From assembly GCA_020137815.1 (NCBI GenBank), contig CM035360.1, forward strand, positions 1,516,077-1,580,076: a DNA stretch of 64,000 bases, in the 5' to 3' direction. The stretch is from Hormiphora californensis (lineage: Eukaryota > Ctenophora > Tentaculata > Cydippida > Pleurobrachiidae). The notes under the pieces are model-generated. The model was not told where the DNA came from and ran no database searches. It was given only the letters and a program-made list of their open reading frames with translations. The position numbers and the translations under genes are program-made. Of the stretch, positions 18,241-30,686 are shown piece after piece; the stretch's first letter is position 1; each line of letters begins with the position of its first letter.

Positions 18241-18320
18241 GAGGAGGACTGATACTGATTGTCATCATCCTTCCAATTACACATGACTATATTTGGTGTT
18301 GGAGAACAGAGATGTTCCTG

Positions 18321-18424
<104 letters not shown>

Positions 18425-18579
18425 AGAATCACCAAAACATGTGTAATTGGATAAACCACGAACAAACTAAAACTCGAAACAATTTACCATGTTGTAAAAG
18501 GGTGAATTTATACATTCATAAAACATACCGTGTATAATATTGAGTTGGGTAATATAAAAACACATTGCCAGAGACATGT

Positions 18580-18638
18580 CACACGTGATTGAAATGTCAC
18601 GTGACAAGAAATGCATGTCACGTGACCAACACGTGACC
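18580..18638. promoter_or_regulatory. Cluster of CACGTGA E-boxes
   Basis: Four CACGTGA sites in 59 bp, two of them the perfect palindrome GTCACGTGAC (18596-18605, 18617-18626). This is the known site of USF/MITF/TFEB-type bHLH-zip factors. No gene start is identified next to it. Confidence 0.4.
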
Positions 18639-18771
18639 TTCAATGGGGAAACTGTAGCAGTGATCCCCAATTTGGGCTAACACAAGCTTCTCTAAAACAC
18701 TACTTTATATATATGATTCTTATAACACTGACGCACACTCCGACGACCATCAAAAGATTTGTCAGCTAATA

Positions 18772-20333
18772 CAGGGTGTCCCATATATTCTGTGGGTCGG
18801 TTGGCGAGCTGTCACGCAAAAACGGTGATAGTTGTGTGAAAACAAACTACGGGAGTGTGCTGGATTAATTCCTTCCTAACTGATGGCTTTGTTTTTAAAT
18901 TAAATTTCAAAAGTTCATTTTTCATGAATGAACATTCCTGTCATTCATTCGTGAATTCTGAAATATTGTTTACCTTGAGTAAAAAACTTTTCTTTGGCTC
19001 GAAATTATCTTTCCAATGAGCACCATAAAAATCAAATTGAAGCACCGGATCGCATGGCAGGTGAGAAAATGCAAATGCATGATTTTGGCCATTCCTGCGA
19101 CTTTCAATCAGCTGTATCACCGCTACTTTCAGTTCAATCCTTTTAAAAGTTTGGGTGAACATTGGTGAAGATAAGATCTTTGCTCACAAGAAAAATCAAG
19201 GTCAAAACTCAAAGTTCATTTTTCATTTTTGGTAGTTCATTCCACTCATTCAGGAACAAACATCCCTAAAGTGACGAAAAGGTTTGGGTTTTGTTTGGCC
19301 CATGTCCTGAAACCACAGAGAGGTGTAAAAACGTGTTTCCGGGCTAGTTAGTGGATGTCCATGTGATCATTATGATATCTGACACCTTTGCTGAGCCATA
19401 ATTAAGAGATTTTCTCAAATTCAAACATGGGATACGAGTATTCTGCAATTGGTATCGTGCACCAATAACAAGAGATCCCATAGCACCTCAAAAATTATGA
19501 TTAGCTAAATGAAATGAGTTGATTCACGCTTGAAAATTTTCGTTTAGTCCGAATTTACATTGGTTTTAATCTTTTCAATCGTAAATCAACTCATTTTTAG
19601 CTAATCATAATTTTTGAGGTGCTATGGGATCTCTTGTTATTGGTGCACGATACCAATCACAGAATACTCGTATCCCATGTTTGAATTTGAGAAAATCTCT
19701 TAATTATGGCTCAGCAAAGGTGTCAGATATCATAATGATCACATGGACACCCACTAACTAGCCCGGAAACACGTTTTTACACCTCTCTGTGGTTTCAGGA
19801 CATGGGCCAAACAAAACCCAAACCTTTTCGTCACTTTAGGGATGTTTGTTCCTGAATGAGTGGAATGAACTACCAAAAATGAAAAATGAACTTTGAGTTT
19901 TGACCTTGATTTTTCTTGTGAGCAAAGATCTTATCTTCACCAATGTTCACCCAAACTTTTAAAAGGATTGAACTGAAAGTAGCGGTGATACAGCTGATTG
20001 AAAGTCGCAGGAATGGCCAAAATCATGCATTTGCATTTTCTCACCTGCCATGCGATCCGGTGCTTCAATTTGATTTTTATGGTGCTCATTGGAAAGATAA
20101 TTTCGAGCCAAAGAAAAGTTTTTTACTCAAGGTAAACAATATTTCAGAATTCACGAATGAATGACAGGAATGTTCATTCATGAAAAATGAACTTTTGAAA
20201 TTTAATTTAAAAACAAAGCCATCAGTTAGGAAGGAATTAATCCAGCACACTCCCGTAGTTTGTTTTCACACAACTATCACCGTTTTTGCGTGACAGCTCG
20301 CCAACCGACCCACAGAATATATGGGACACCCTG
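18772..20333. mobile_element. 1.56-kb fold-back element, Tc1/mariner-like ends
   Basis: Arms of about 760 bp (18772-19530 and 19575-20333) are near-perfect reverse complements around a ~45-bp centre. The ends are CAGGGTGTCCC and GGGACACCCTG, flanked by TA on both sides, as in Tc1/mariner-type insertions. Each arm contains the same 73-codon open frame (18941-19162 on - and 19943-20164 on +, beginning MFTQTFKRIELKV), which I do not recognise. No transposase is present, so it is non-autonomous. Near-identity of the arms implies recent origin or gene conversion. Confidence 0.9.
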
Positions 20334-20467
20334 TATATACTCTCTTTAGAAGCATACCAACTCTATGTATAGCTCTCTCTCTCTCTCACCAACTAAAGCT
20401 TGTTTTCTAATATACCAAAAAGAATTGCTGCAAACACACGTCATGAGAAAAAAGGCAGCCTTCCCTA

Positions 20468-21260
20468 TAGTAGAGTCGATAACTACATCGACCTCTCCCA
20501 ATTGTTCCAGTTTTTATCACATCTGTTTGGAGCCTCGACACGACCTCTAAACAGGTGTTACTTTTTCACAAACTGTTTTCATCTTGGTGTAATAAGCAGT
20601 TGAAATGTTGCTGATCATAACAAAAACCTAACTATTTTTTTTCAACTTGGGGTAAAACCATGGGTGTCAAAAGTTAGCTCTAGGTCCCCTGAGTAACCAT
20701 CCGGAGACTCTAAGAGATATTTCAAGCCGTTCTCCCGTAATCATTAATCCCGGTGGAGAAAAAAACACAATGCGGACGTACGTGAGCGCTGGCAGGCTGT
20801 TTACATGTTATTGTATGTCTCTCACTCTCTCTGGAAAAACCGCACGTGCGGTTGCGCCGCGCGAGATAACTCTTTCTCAAGGGGGAGAAAAGAGAGAGAC
20901 GCACATTAACGTTATACATTAAAGTTGAGGTTGAAGGCAATTGCACGTACGTCCATACTCAAATATGTGCTCTACCGGGATTAATGATTACAGAAGAACG
21001 GCTTGAAATATCTCTTAGAGTCTCCAGATGGTTACTCAGGGGACCTAGAGCTAACTTTTGACACCCATGGTTTTACCCCAAGTTGAAAAAAAATAGTTAG
21101 GTTTTTGTTATGATCACCAACATTTCAACTGCTTATTACACCAAGATGAAAACAGTTTGTGAAAAAGTAACACCTGTTTAGAGGTCGTGTCGAGGCTCCA
21201 AACAGATGTGACAAAAACTGGAACAATTGGGAGAGGTCGATGTAGTTATCGACTCTACTA
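20468..21260. mobile_element. Second fold-back element, 793 bp
   Basis: Arms 20468-20753 and 20975-21260 are reverse complements over about 286 bp, with a 221-bp unique centre. The ends are TAGTAGAGTCGATAAC and its complement. A CTA on each side may be a 3-bp target duplication. The centre carries ACGTACGT motifs near both ends. No coding sequence was recognised. Confidence 0.85.
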
Positions 21261-21484
21261 CTAGCCCGGCCAAGTCAAAGTGTAATAGTGATAAATTGCC
21301 ACATTAAACTTGGATATAAAGAGAGAGCTAGAGAGCAGAGCTAAAATAATAACCAGTAATATAATTTGAGTTTATAGTTTTTCTCTCCCTCGCACACTTT
21401 ACCGCAGGGCATAAAAGATTTGAGGGAGATTTGAGCGAGATCATAGTATGGGGCCTCAATCCCTCTCAGTATATCTATCTCTCT

Positions 21485-24134
21485 CTACAAGTCGGCTGGG
21501 ATCTTGATCGTTTTTGGCTTCTCCCAGCTAAATTCAGGGTTACCAAAGTGGCCATACCGGGCTGTTGATCGGTAGATAGGTTTCCTCAGATCCAGCTCCC
21601 TGTAGGAAAGTAAGGTGGTGAGAAACATGATTAAAAAAGGAGTAGGGATGTTGTGGTTTGTAAATTGATCACGGTCGAACCGCCACTTCTAAAGAGAGGC
21701 CGAGTTTAATTACTTGACGATGTTGCCCGGTCGAAGATCGAAGTTTTCATTGACGATCCTGAGAAGCTGAGATTCAGTGAACTTGCAAGTACCGTATGGG
21801 AACACAGAAACAGAGAGGGGCTTGGCCAGGCCAATAGCGTAGGACACCTGGGAAAGAAAGGTTTCAATGTGATATTTCAATTTGGGATTTACAGACTTAA
21901 ATATTCCCACGCCGCGCGCGACACTGCTTAAATGGTGTACTTGAGTAGTAAGCCGCGCACCGCTCCCTACCTGCACTAAAACTCGCTTGCAGATCTTTGC
22001 CTTGACGAGCGATTTGGCGACCCATCGAGCTGCATAGGCAGCACTTCGGTCAACTTTAGTAGGGTCCTTTCCTGAGAAGGCACCGCCACCATGGGCACCC
22101 CATCCACCATAGGTGTCCACAATGATCTTCCGGCCGGTCAAACCAGCATCTCCCTTAGAGTGAATTAGTGTTAATAATTAGAATTAGTGTTAGTGATTGA
22201 AATTCAAATTGGCAATTACAGAGAGTCGTTAAATGGATGTCATTCTTTAAACTTACACAAGGTCCACCGATAACGAACTGGCCAGAGGGATTGATATGGT
22301 ATACAGTCTGTTCATCTAGCAGATTTTCAGGCAAAACGGTCTGGGAAGTGGGAAGATAGTTGTTTAGTTTTCAAATCCCAAACTTCTATTTTCACTGGTT
22401 AGCAAGTATTCCACTTGTAAACCATTATTCAACTAATCAATAGCTAATGTTACCTTCACGATTTTCTCCATAATTTCAACCCTGAGCTGCTGCTGAGTAA
22501 TATCGGCTGCGTGCTGAGTGCTCACGACGACGGTGTGAATTCTCAGGGGTCGGATATCACCATTATCATCCAGATATTCAACTGTCACCTGATTTAGGGG
22601 TTGTGGGTGTCAGGTGGGGTGTTAGGTGCGGGTTGTGGGTGTGTAGTGTGTAGTGGACTAGATATCAGGGGTACCAAGAAATAGTAATTTCAATAGCGTA
22701 AATTCTAGGGAAGTTTATTATGGCACCTCCAAATGAAACTAGATTCTGGTGCCATACCTGAGATTTGGTATCAGGTCGAAGCCATGACATGGTTCCATTT
22801 TTCCTGCACTCTGCCATTTTCTTGCTCAGGTCATGGGCAAGGGTCAGGGTGAGGGGCATGCACTCCTCTGTCTCGTCAGTAGCATAACCGAACATGAGAC
22901 CCTGAAATAAGAATTTAGTGGTACTAAAAACACGAGCTGCCCTCTGAGGCTCTGACTTCGTTAACAGTTGAAAAAAGTTGTCTCAGGTCTCTCTCTCAAT
23001 TCTCTCTCTCTCCCTATATATAGCTATCTCAACACCCTCTGCAGGGTGCAATCATGGGAGGATAATTGGAAATATGATCCACTCATTTGAAATTTGATAC
23101 AGAGTGCAGCATAATATCCAGCCTACTCGTTGAAAAAACTTGTTTCTGAGTCAGACTGTTACACTGACGTCATAGAAATGAGATAGGAGACAGGACGCTT
23201 TGATAAAAGACAGTCTTTAATAATGTTACACGTGAGAAACTCGAACATAATTAAAAAATGCATCAAATCTTCCACCCCCTTCTTACCTGATCTCCAGCAC
23301 CCTGCTCCCCAGAATCTGTCGATGTGGTGACACAGTCACTTATTTCCTGGGACTGCTGGCCAATAGCAACCATCACTCCACAGGTCTTGTAATCAAAACC
23401 TGGAAGGGGGGGTTGTAAGGAACTATGATGGGGAATACAATTGTATTGAGCACTGTACAGTACAGCAGTCAGCACAGTACAGTACAGTTTATGTGTGGAG
23501 CTTTATTTGTACAATATGATCACTCTTCAAATTAGAGGTCTACACATGAAAATATATACACCGTGCCTCGCTTCATTCTTCACCAATGAACCAATACAAG
23601 TTTTAGTTATATGTTCTAACCCTCCTTTACATTTGTAAATAAAAGGGCGGAACTCGCGAAAAGGGGGTCGAGCTAGGCAGGTTTTACGCACCTTTGGATG
23701 AGCAATCGTATCCAATATCCCTGATAGTTTCCCGGATCACTCTCTGGTAGTCCACAATGGCATTAGTTGTAATCTCACCAAAGGCCATTACGAATCCAGT
23801 TGTAGTGGCACTCTCTGTAGGAGAGAAATGGGATGAATTACCAAGCAAACTATACTATTCAGTCGGAACAACTCAAGATAACAGACAATAAAGGCGGAGT
23901 AAACGACCAAGGGCGTGGAATTGTCATCTATTTTAAAAGAAATCTAACAAAATAAAAGAAGATTTATTTATCTTCTAAATACAGCTAGGTACAACAGATT
24001 GACTTACCGCAAGCTACTCGGCTCATGGGGTCCTGTTTCAGGCACTCATCTAGCACCGTATCAGAGACCTGATCACAGATCTTATCGGGATGGCCCTCAC
24101 CCACACTCTCAGATGTAAATAGGAAGGTCGACAT
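21485..24134 (-). CDS. MAT: S-adenosylmethionine synthetase (methionine adenosyltransferase)
   Basis: Nine exons, listed 5' to 3' on the minus strand: 24008-24134, 23692-23814, 23287-23399, 22758-22901, 22454-22588, 22257-22340, 21971-22153, 21714-21847, 21485-21599. They encode 385 codons plus stop, close to the usual 390-400. The cytosolic enzyme makes S-adenosylmethionine from methionine and ATP. Visible motifs are the ATP-binding GEGHPDK near residue 13, the signature [16 protein letters not shown], the second signature [16 protein letters not shown], and the C-terminal RYGHFG. The chain starts [11 protein letters not shown], about ten residues shorter than vertebrate forms. All frames and phases close without breaks. 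The nearest promoter-like DNA is at 25238-25303. Confidence 0.97.
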
Positions 24135-24354
24135 GTCTCTTAGTTGATCTCGCTATAATAGGAGAGGGAGGGAGAGAGCAGGGGTTAGTTTCACAAGTAA
24201 CAGAAGGAGAGAGGGGTCTACCACAAAGCAATAGTGAGCAGAGAGGGAAATGGGTTTAATGAAAAGGGTCAGCACACACACACACACACACATAGTGATG
24301 TTGGTTGTTAAACAGTGAGAGGGAATGATGAGGTGATGGGGGACACGGCGTGAC

Positions 24355-24360
<6 letters not shown>

Positions 24361-24399
<39 letters not shown>

Positions 24400-24408
24400 G
24401 AGAGGGGA

Positions 24409-24450
<42 letters not shown>

Positions 24451-24778
24451 CATGCACTAATCACCACACATCTCTCTTGCTCTTCTGCGCTCTCTCTCTT
24501 CTCTCGTCTCGTCATCTGGGCGCGTCGTCATCTCTCGCTCTCTCTTACCGCTCTCTTCTTCTCTCGCTCCTTTTCTTCTCCTCTCTCTCGCTCTGCGCGC
24601 TCTCTCTCTCTCTCCTCGCTCTCATCTCTCTCTCTCCTCTCTCGCGCTTTCGTCTCTCTCTCTCGCTTCTCTTCTCGCTCTCCTCTCTCTCTCTGCTCTC
24701 TCTCTCGCTCTCTCTCTTCTCTCTTCTCTCTCTCTCGCTCTCTCTCTCTCCTTCTCTCTCTCTCTCTCTCTCTCCTCG

Positions 24779-24809
<31 letters not shown>

Positions 24810-24860
24810 TCTCTGCTCTCTTTCTCCTCCTTCGGCGCCTTTTCTTCTCCCATTCACAAA
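24361..24860. repeat. GA/TC low-complexity block
   Basis: (GA)n at 24361-24447 is followed by about 370 bp of irregular TCTC/GCTC sequence with scattered CG. Long Ser/Leu or Arg/Glu frames here are artefacts. The irregular part could be a degenerate microsatellite or an error-prone stretch of the assembly. Confidence 0.9.
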
Positions 24861-25237
24861 CCGATACTCACACATACAATGGATACTGATAAAATTCAAC
24901 AGCCAACACGGAAATATTAGTCTCTTTGATTGGCAAAGGTAGATAATTGACAAAGAAAAGAGTTACAACAAAACATGTTACCATTTAAACATTACAAAAA
25001 AAAAATTCAACATAAAATGTAGAGTAGAGAGATAGAGAAGATGGCGACTATATATATAAAATAGGCTACATATTGTATAGAAAACCCGAGTCTAGTACGT
25101 GGTGTCATGGTATGTTTGCTGCAAACAAAACTGCACAAGAACAGGTTTGACCTGCTTTCAATGCGGCCCCTCTTATACCCACAGTCCCCTCTCCCTGAAC
25201 AGACAACTACCCAGCTACGCAAACAAAGCGGGAGATT

Positions 25238-25303
25238 AAACCAATCAGAGAAGAGAAGAGGGACAATCGAGCCAATGAGAGAGCAGGATTTGATCACGTG
25301 ATT
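25238..25303 (-). promoter_or_regulatory. Promoter-like block upstream of the synthetase
   Basis: Within 66 bp are two CCAAT boxes (ACCAATCAGAG and GCCAATGAGAG on +) and ATCACGTGAT. The block lies 1.1 kb upstream of the synthetase start codon; an untranslated first exon would be needed. Function is inferred from motifs only. Confidence 0.35.
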
Positions 25304-28300
25304 AGTTGTTTACACAAGCGAGAACCCTCTCCTTGATTTCGAAGTTGCGGGAAAGGGATTGTGATCCAAAATGAGATTTATTACCGCTGAGAAACTGGAA
25401 ATTTTTCGAAAAGTTTGGTTTCACAGTTAAACCTGTTTTGCAGGAATTGAGGGGCGGAATGTGATGGATATATCTGAAGCCAAGGAACTATGACCTGACG
25501 GTCAGGCCCTGACCACGCCGGGCATAAGATAATCGGACGATGGGGCGTTTACTTGGAATTCGGAAACAAGCTACTTAAACTTGCAGGAGAAGGTAGAGAA
25601 AACAAGAAAGGAAAGAAAAAAAAGATGAGGAGAATTAATATTGTACCAAACTAGCCCTTTTTCCAAGATTCTATGACGATGGGATGTTTACTTAGATTGA
25701 GCATTTACTTAGAACCGGGTCGCACGATGCTCACAGGGCAAGCTACGGGAAACATGCAGGAGAGGGTGGGAAAAATGAAACATAGAGACGTGATACAGGG
25801 GGCATATTATGACATAAAATAACACCATTATGTGACTTTTAAAATCAGTAACAGACAAAATCAGACATAACATATTATAACAATTAAAACACGACTACAA
25901 GACTGCAGTCTCAGTCGACTGAGACAACAGACGTCACAGTCTTTTTGTGAGTAGCAGAAAATTAGAAAAATGTTTTTATCAAGTGTCTCTCAGTGTCTCT
26001 GAGTGACTCCCTAGTCCCTACGCAAGAGATGGGGCCATAAAAATGAATTTCAGAATAATTCATTTAACTCTGCACCGGGGACAGACTTCCGCGAGAGAGA
26101 GGGTGAGAATGAGGGGGATGAGAGAGAGAGATGGAAAAAGATAGAGAGGGTTGAGGGAGAAAGAGAGTGAGGGAGACAGATTAAAAAGATAGGAAGAAAG
26201 ATAGATAGAGGTGAGGAGAGAGCGAGGGAGAGAGGGAAGTACCCTTTGGAGACGTCTGAAGGGAGGGTAAAATAACATTGGACACTGGACAAATAACTAG
26301 AAACATAACGTGACATACATTGGGACCGCGGAAGAGGGTTGGCTAAACCTAATAGACGAATGGCCAAAAATAATATTGCTATGTTTGTTTATTTGGGGTT
26401 TTTTGCAGTTGCACACTCTCTCTATCTCTCTCTCTCTCTCGCTCTCTCTCGCTCTCTCTCGCTCTCTCTCTCTCTCTCTCCTCTCTTGCTCTCACTATCT
26501 CTCAATATTTTATTCAACATTCTCTCTTTTCAGCCTATCGTTTCTCAAGTTCACGTTAAGCCAACATCAAACGCAGATAGACACGTATAGACACGTATAG
26601 ACACGTATAGACACGTAAAGTGAAAACACACAGCAATGATCTTCAAATCAATCAAAATCAAAGACCCGTTTTATTTTATGAATTTGATCAGCAAGGAAAA
26701 AGGGGGCTTCTGAAGTTTAACTTACCTTTCCTAGGCTCCAGTCCATGATTTACAACTATTTACACACACGGAGGGCTAACTACAATGTTGTGTACAGAGT
26801 TATGATGAGAGAACAGGAAATGAGGGGGTGCACTGATAAATTGGGATTTGTATAGATTGGGTCGAGTCACCTGACACTGTGTCCGTGCTCTGGAGTAAAA
26901 AGAAAGTATGAACAATTCAAACATTGGGTATAAAATGGAATGTACAAATTGGGAGTGACGATAGAAGTTGGAAGTTATAAGTCGTGTACAAATTGCACCA
27001 CACTCTCTCAGAACGTTTAGCTGGAGAATATAAAAGAAGGAAGAGGCCAATAGAGTGCTAATTGGCAGTTAACTAACGGTATATAATATTGTATAGAAAA
27101 ACAGTAAACCCCTGCACAATATATCGATATAAAAAGAGCCAAATTTCAGCAAAAAACGGCCTCAATCGTGTATTCGCGACTTTTTAAGCAGTTACTTCAC
27201 ACGGAAATACACATATAAAATGAGATTGGATAATTGAACTCATGCGAGTGACATTATGTAGGACATATGGTGTGATAATTTATATGTGGGGGAAATGTTG
27301 TGTCTGAAAACGTGGTGTCTAGTAAAGAGAGTTGTTTTTATCTTGTCTCACCGGCCCCACTTTGAATTAATTTGACGGACACGGTGGCTACTGACTAGGT
27401 CCCAATATGGTGGCTACGTCCCACGACTGACTTTATCAGCTTACCTTGTAAAGGTTTTCCAGTTAATAGTTGGGGTTGGTTGAAATAGTTTTCCAAATGA
27501 TATATCAAAACACGTAGTCAGTCGATACAAAAACAGAAATGAAAATCACGGGATAATGCCAGGTTTTATACCTCTCTTTCTCTCTCTCTCTCTGACACCG
27601 TGGCCTTGTGACAAAACCAGCACCGCCGCAAGGTCTAAACCAGTTTAAACCTGTTAAATCTCTCCTGCATCTCTCTCTTTGTGTTTATGTAAACAATGCA
27701 ATTCTGGAAACCAGCCAAGTAATCATATTTCCGGAAACAGGGCCCTTCAATCAGGTTTGCCTGAGAAAGTCTAAACGTGATTGCAGATCGTAGTAACATG
27801 ATTTGTTGAATCTTTCACTAAGATCAAGTACATGCAGGTAACTTTGCTCCTCCTTTTCTTAGTAGTGAGAACCCATCACAAATGGGCGATGGACGTTGCC
27901 CAAACATAGCGCTGCTATACATTAGCAACCGATATATTTCCTGTACAGCACTTCCAATTTGTTGTTACTCAACAACTTCCAATGGGCTGGGTCCCACACC
28001 TTCTGTTATTCTTGTCACTTCTAGGGGGATTGTCTTGTTTTCTCACGCATTGCAGTATAACCTGTTCACCAAACCTCATGATCAAGTATAATAGCTTATG
28101 ATAGACACAAGGTGGGGGACCTGGGACATATATATATTGGCATAAAACCAACGGCTGGTTCAATATTGTACTGGGTGTTCGTAGAATTATATAGCACAGC
28201 TGTATACTTGTGGTTTTCACTTTTAAAAAGTCTCTTTTAAAAAGTCTTAACTGGTCTACACTGTGAATATGATGAAAACTGGTTATTTGTTGGACTATCT

Positions 28301-28584
28301 CTACTGGCAATGCAGTTACAAACAGTCATGCTCCTCCTGTCACGAGGGAGGGTGAGGGGGGGGGGGGGGCGGTTCTCCCTCCATCTGGGAACAAGATTCT
28401 TGGTAGGAAGTCGTGACTCACGATCCCTTATTAGATAAGTTACAACAACATGTAGGCATAGGCTGGTAACATTCTTCTCTCGCCTCTTTATTTAGATAAC
28501 TGGTTTTCATTATTTTTGTTGTTTTCTGTCTCTTCTGATTCTTCAAATCACAATGTTTCAGTGCAAAACTTCGTGTATGAGGGA
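25304..28584. other. No gene recognised
   Basis: The stretch holds TC/GA tracts (26095-26250, 26410-26480, 27575-27592), a short ACACGTATAG tandem (26580-26620) and otherwise unassigned DNA. I found no exon series, RNA gene or bounded element. Confidence 0.45.
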
Positions 28585-28787
28585 CCAGTTACATATTTGG
28601 AACCGGGCGTCAGTTTCCTGATGGGAGAATTTTTTCACACAACTCCCCATTCATTCTAGCTGTAAATTTAGTCGCGCATTGTAAATTATGACGCACAGCA
28701 TGGTTCAATCGGGAATCTACCATCAGGAATCTCACATCAGGAATCTCCCATCAGGAAACTGACGCCCGGTTCCAAATCTGTAACTGG
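28585..28787. mobile_element. MITE with ~45-bp inverted ends
   Basis: The ends are CCAGTTACA and ATTTGGAACCGGGCGTCAG plus TTTCCTGATGGGAGA, repeated in reverse complement at the right end. The centre has further ATCAGGAATCTC repeats. No target duplication is clear. Confidence 0.8.
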
Positions 28788-29348
28788 AGCGTTATGATCG
28801 GTAAGGTGAAGAAGAGGTACATGAATTGCATAAGTCGTGTGACGTGTTCGTATGCATGAGTGAAGATTCGAAATATGCTCCGGAGGTTGGCTTTAGTAAG
28901 TGAAAGTTATGGAACCTCGTACTGTATGAAAGTTGAAGGTATGTCACACATGTTGCGAGATACTATTGGAACCGTCTCAGTCAAAGCAGCGTAGTGTTTC
29001 TATACAAAGTACGTTTTTGGGGGGAAAAAAAGTCCAAATTTTAGCTTTATTTTTACCAATTTTTCGTATATTAAATTAGGCTTATATTTCCATAGGTTTC
29101 TTCGTCTCGACCAACCAAGTGGGTCTTGTAAAGACGCCGAATTTAACCAAATTTCTAGTTTTGTAAAAAAAATCAGTTTCAGAAATCAAATTTCAAAATC
29201 TTAAGTTTTTAAAGTCGGATTTTTTGAAACTGTCACCCCAAAATGACCGCGCATGTGAAATTGATCAATTTTGATGCGCACACCACACGTTAACATATGA
29301 TGTGACGCGCAAAAACATTCCGCGCACGAAAAGGGAAAACGTTAAAAT

Positions 29349-29591
29349 CTGGGTGCCTTTCATTGCTAACAATTCGTAGTTTTGGCGCGCGCGACGGGTT
29401 AGGGCTATCCGTTAGGGTCTGGTTAGGGTTTGGTTTGGGGTTATCGGTTAGGGCTATCGATTCTCTAACTGATACCGTTTAGTTTACTCAAATCGGCCAT
29501 GTGGTTCCATGGCTATAGCCGGTTGAAAAAAGTCGGTCTAAGTATACTCTTTTGGTAGCGCGCACCTGTAAACAGGCTGCAAGGCACCCAT
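29349..29591. mobile_element. MITE with TTAGGG motifs, copy 1
   Basis: The ends are CTGGGTGCCTT and AAGGCACCCA. Inside are five TTAGGG motifs within 75 bp (GGTTAGGGCTATC and similar). A second copy lies at 30687-30940. This copy sits between inverted copies of AAAGTCGGATTTTTTGAAAC (29211 and about 29625), so it may be nested in a larger element. Confidence 0.75.
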
Positions 29592-29654
29592 ATTATAATC
29601 GCGCCCCACGAAAAGGGGGGTGACAGTTTCAAAAAATCCGACTTTAAATTGCGA

Positions 29655-29735
29655 GATTTTTTCCCTGCCCGGGTGGATGCCCGAAGGGCATCCACCCGGA
29701 TGATCGTTTTAGCACGTGTGCTAAAAAGATCATAA
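29655..29735. other. Two adjacent perfect hairpins
   Basis: CGGGTGGATGCCC, GAA, GGGCATCCACCCG folds into a 13-bp stem with a 3-base loop. Directly after it, GATC(G)TTTTAGCACG and TGTGCTAAAAAGATC form a second stem. They could be an element end or a structured RNA; nothing else identifies them. Confidence 0.55.
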
Positions 29736-30190
29736 AGGGTTTAGAAATCTCGGATTTGAAATAGTAACTCGAGCGTGGTCAAAATCGCGTGTGTCACGGT
29801 AGCAGCATAGTAACTGCTCCTTCATAAAATCAAATAACTGTTTTGATGAAATATGATGTCAGGACGCTTATTTTTCAAAGCTGTGCGCGGCGCTCACAAC
29901 AATGTTGCTGAAGGGGTGAGGGTAGAGTAAAACAGCTGTGTAACTGCATACAGGACGCATGCATCTCACATTGTGACCAAGCCTTGATATTGTGATACTG
30001 ATAGTGTGATACTGATCCTGTCGACGGAGGGCAGGGAAACACCGCATTATGAATACATAATGCAATAATTCTTGTTTAAAGGAAAATTTCACAACAAAAA
30101 TTGCGTAAAAACACAAACAAAACAATAAATCAATTCATCCTCGGATCAATACATCCTCGGATCCTCACGTTCTTCTCATTCCACTCTTCC

Positions 30191-30620
30191 TCAGGTCACC
30201 AGTTCAGTATTTGTTAGACTAGTGATAGCAATCTTCCTCCGATTTCCTCTTAATGCAATGAGGCATGATCTCAGGAGGGAGAATCGTAGCCTCGTCCTCA
30301 GATGAGCCATAACTTCACTATACGGTTCTCCGGTTCTTGTGGAGATTCGGTGTGAGAGAGTCTTTAGCACCTTTTCGAACTCATTGGCTATCCCACCTGC
30401 TGTATTCATAACCAGCGGAGAGAAGGCACCCCCTTCAACTTCTCGTACACGTTTTCCGTACGACTGCTTCTTGCTGGCCTCGTTTCTTCGGTAGAGTTGG
30501 TCGAGGGGCGTGTCGATATAGGAGGGCGAATTGGCATGGAAAATTCGCACATCCATATGAGCAAGCTACATTTTTCGCCACATGTCAAGTGCGACCACAT
30601 CCATCCTTGCATCAGGGGTT
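30191..30620 (-). pseudogene. Retroelement polyprotein fragment
   Basis: The sequence matches, from memory, the C-terminal region of reverse-transcriptase polyproteins common in invertebrate genomes: MDVRIFHANSPSY, then GAFSPLVMNTAGG and LRFSLLRSCLIALRG. A TAG interrupts the frame just upstream of the MDVRIF stretch, where related proteins are open. No reverse transcriptase core is nearby. The exact element class is uncertain. Confidence 0.6.
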
Positions 30621-30686
30621 GGCAAACGTTGCTGCGCCACGCGCAGCGCGGGATAAGGCAGCGCTTTTCAAGGAAAACGTTAAAAT

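Noticed and set aside
18941-19162. 73-codon frame as a host gene
   Set aside because: An identical frame occurs in the other arm of the fold-back element, so it belongs to the mobile element; coding function is unproven.
24477-24953. 147-codon Ser/Leu frame and 141-codon Arg/Glu frame
   Set aside because: Low-complexity CT/GA tract upstream of the synthetase; no domain and no splice context.
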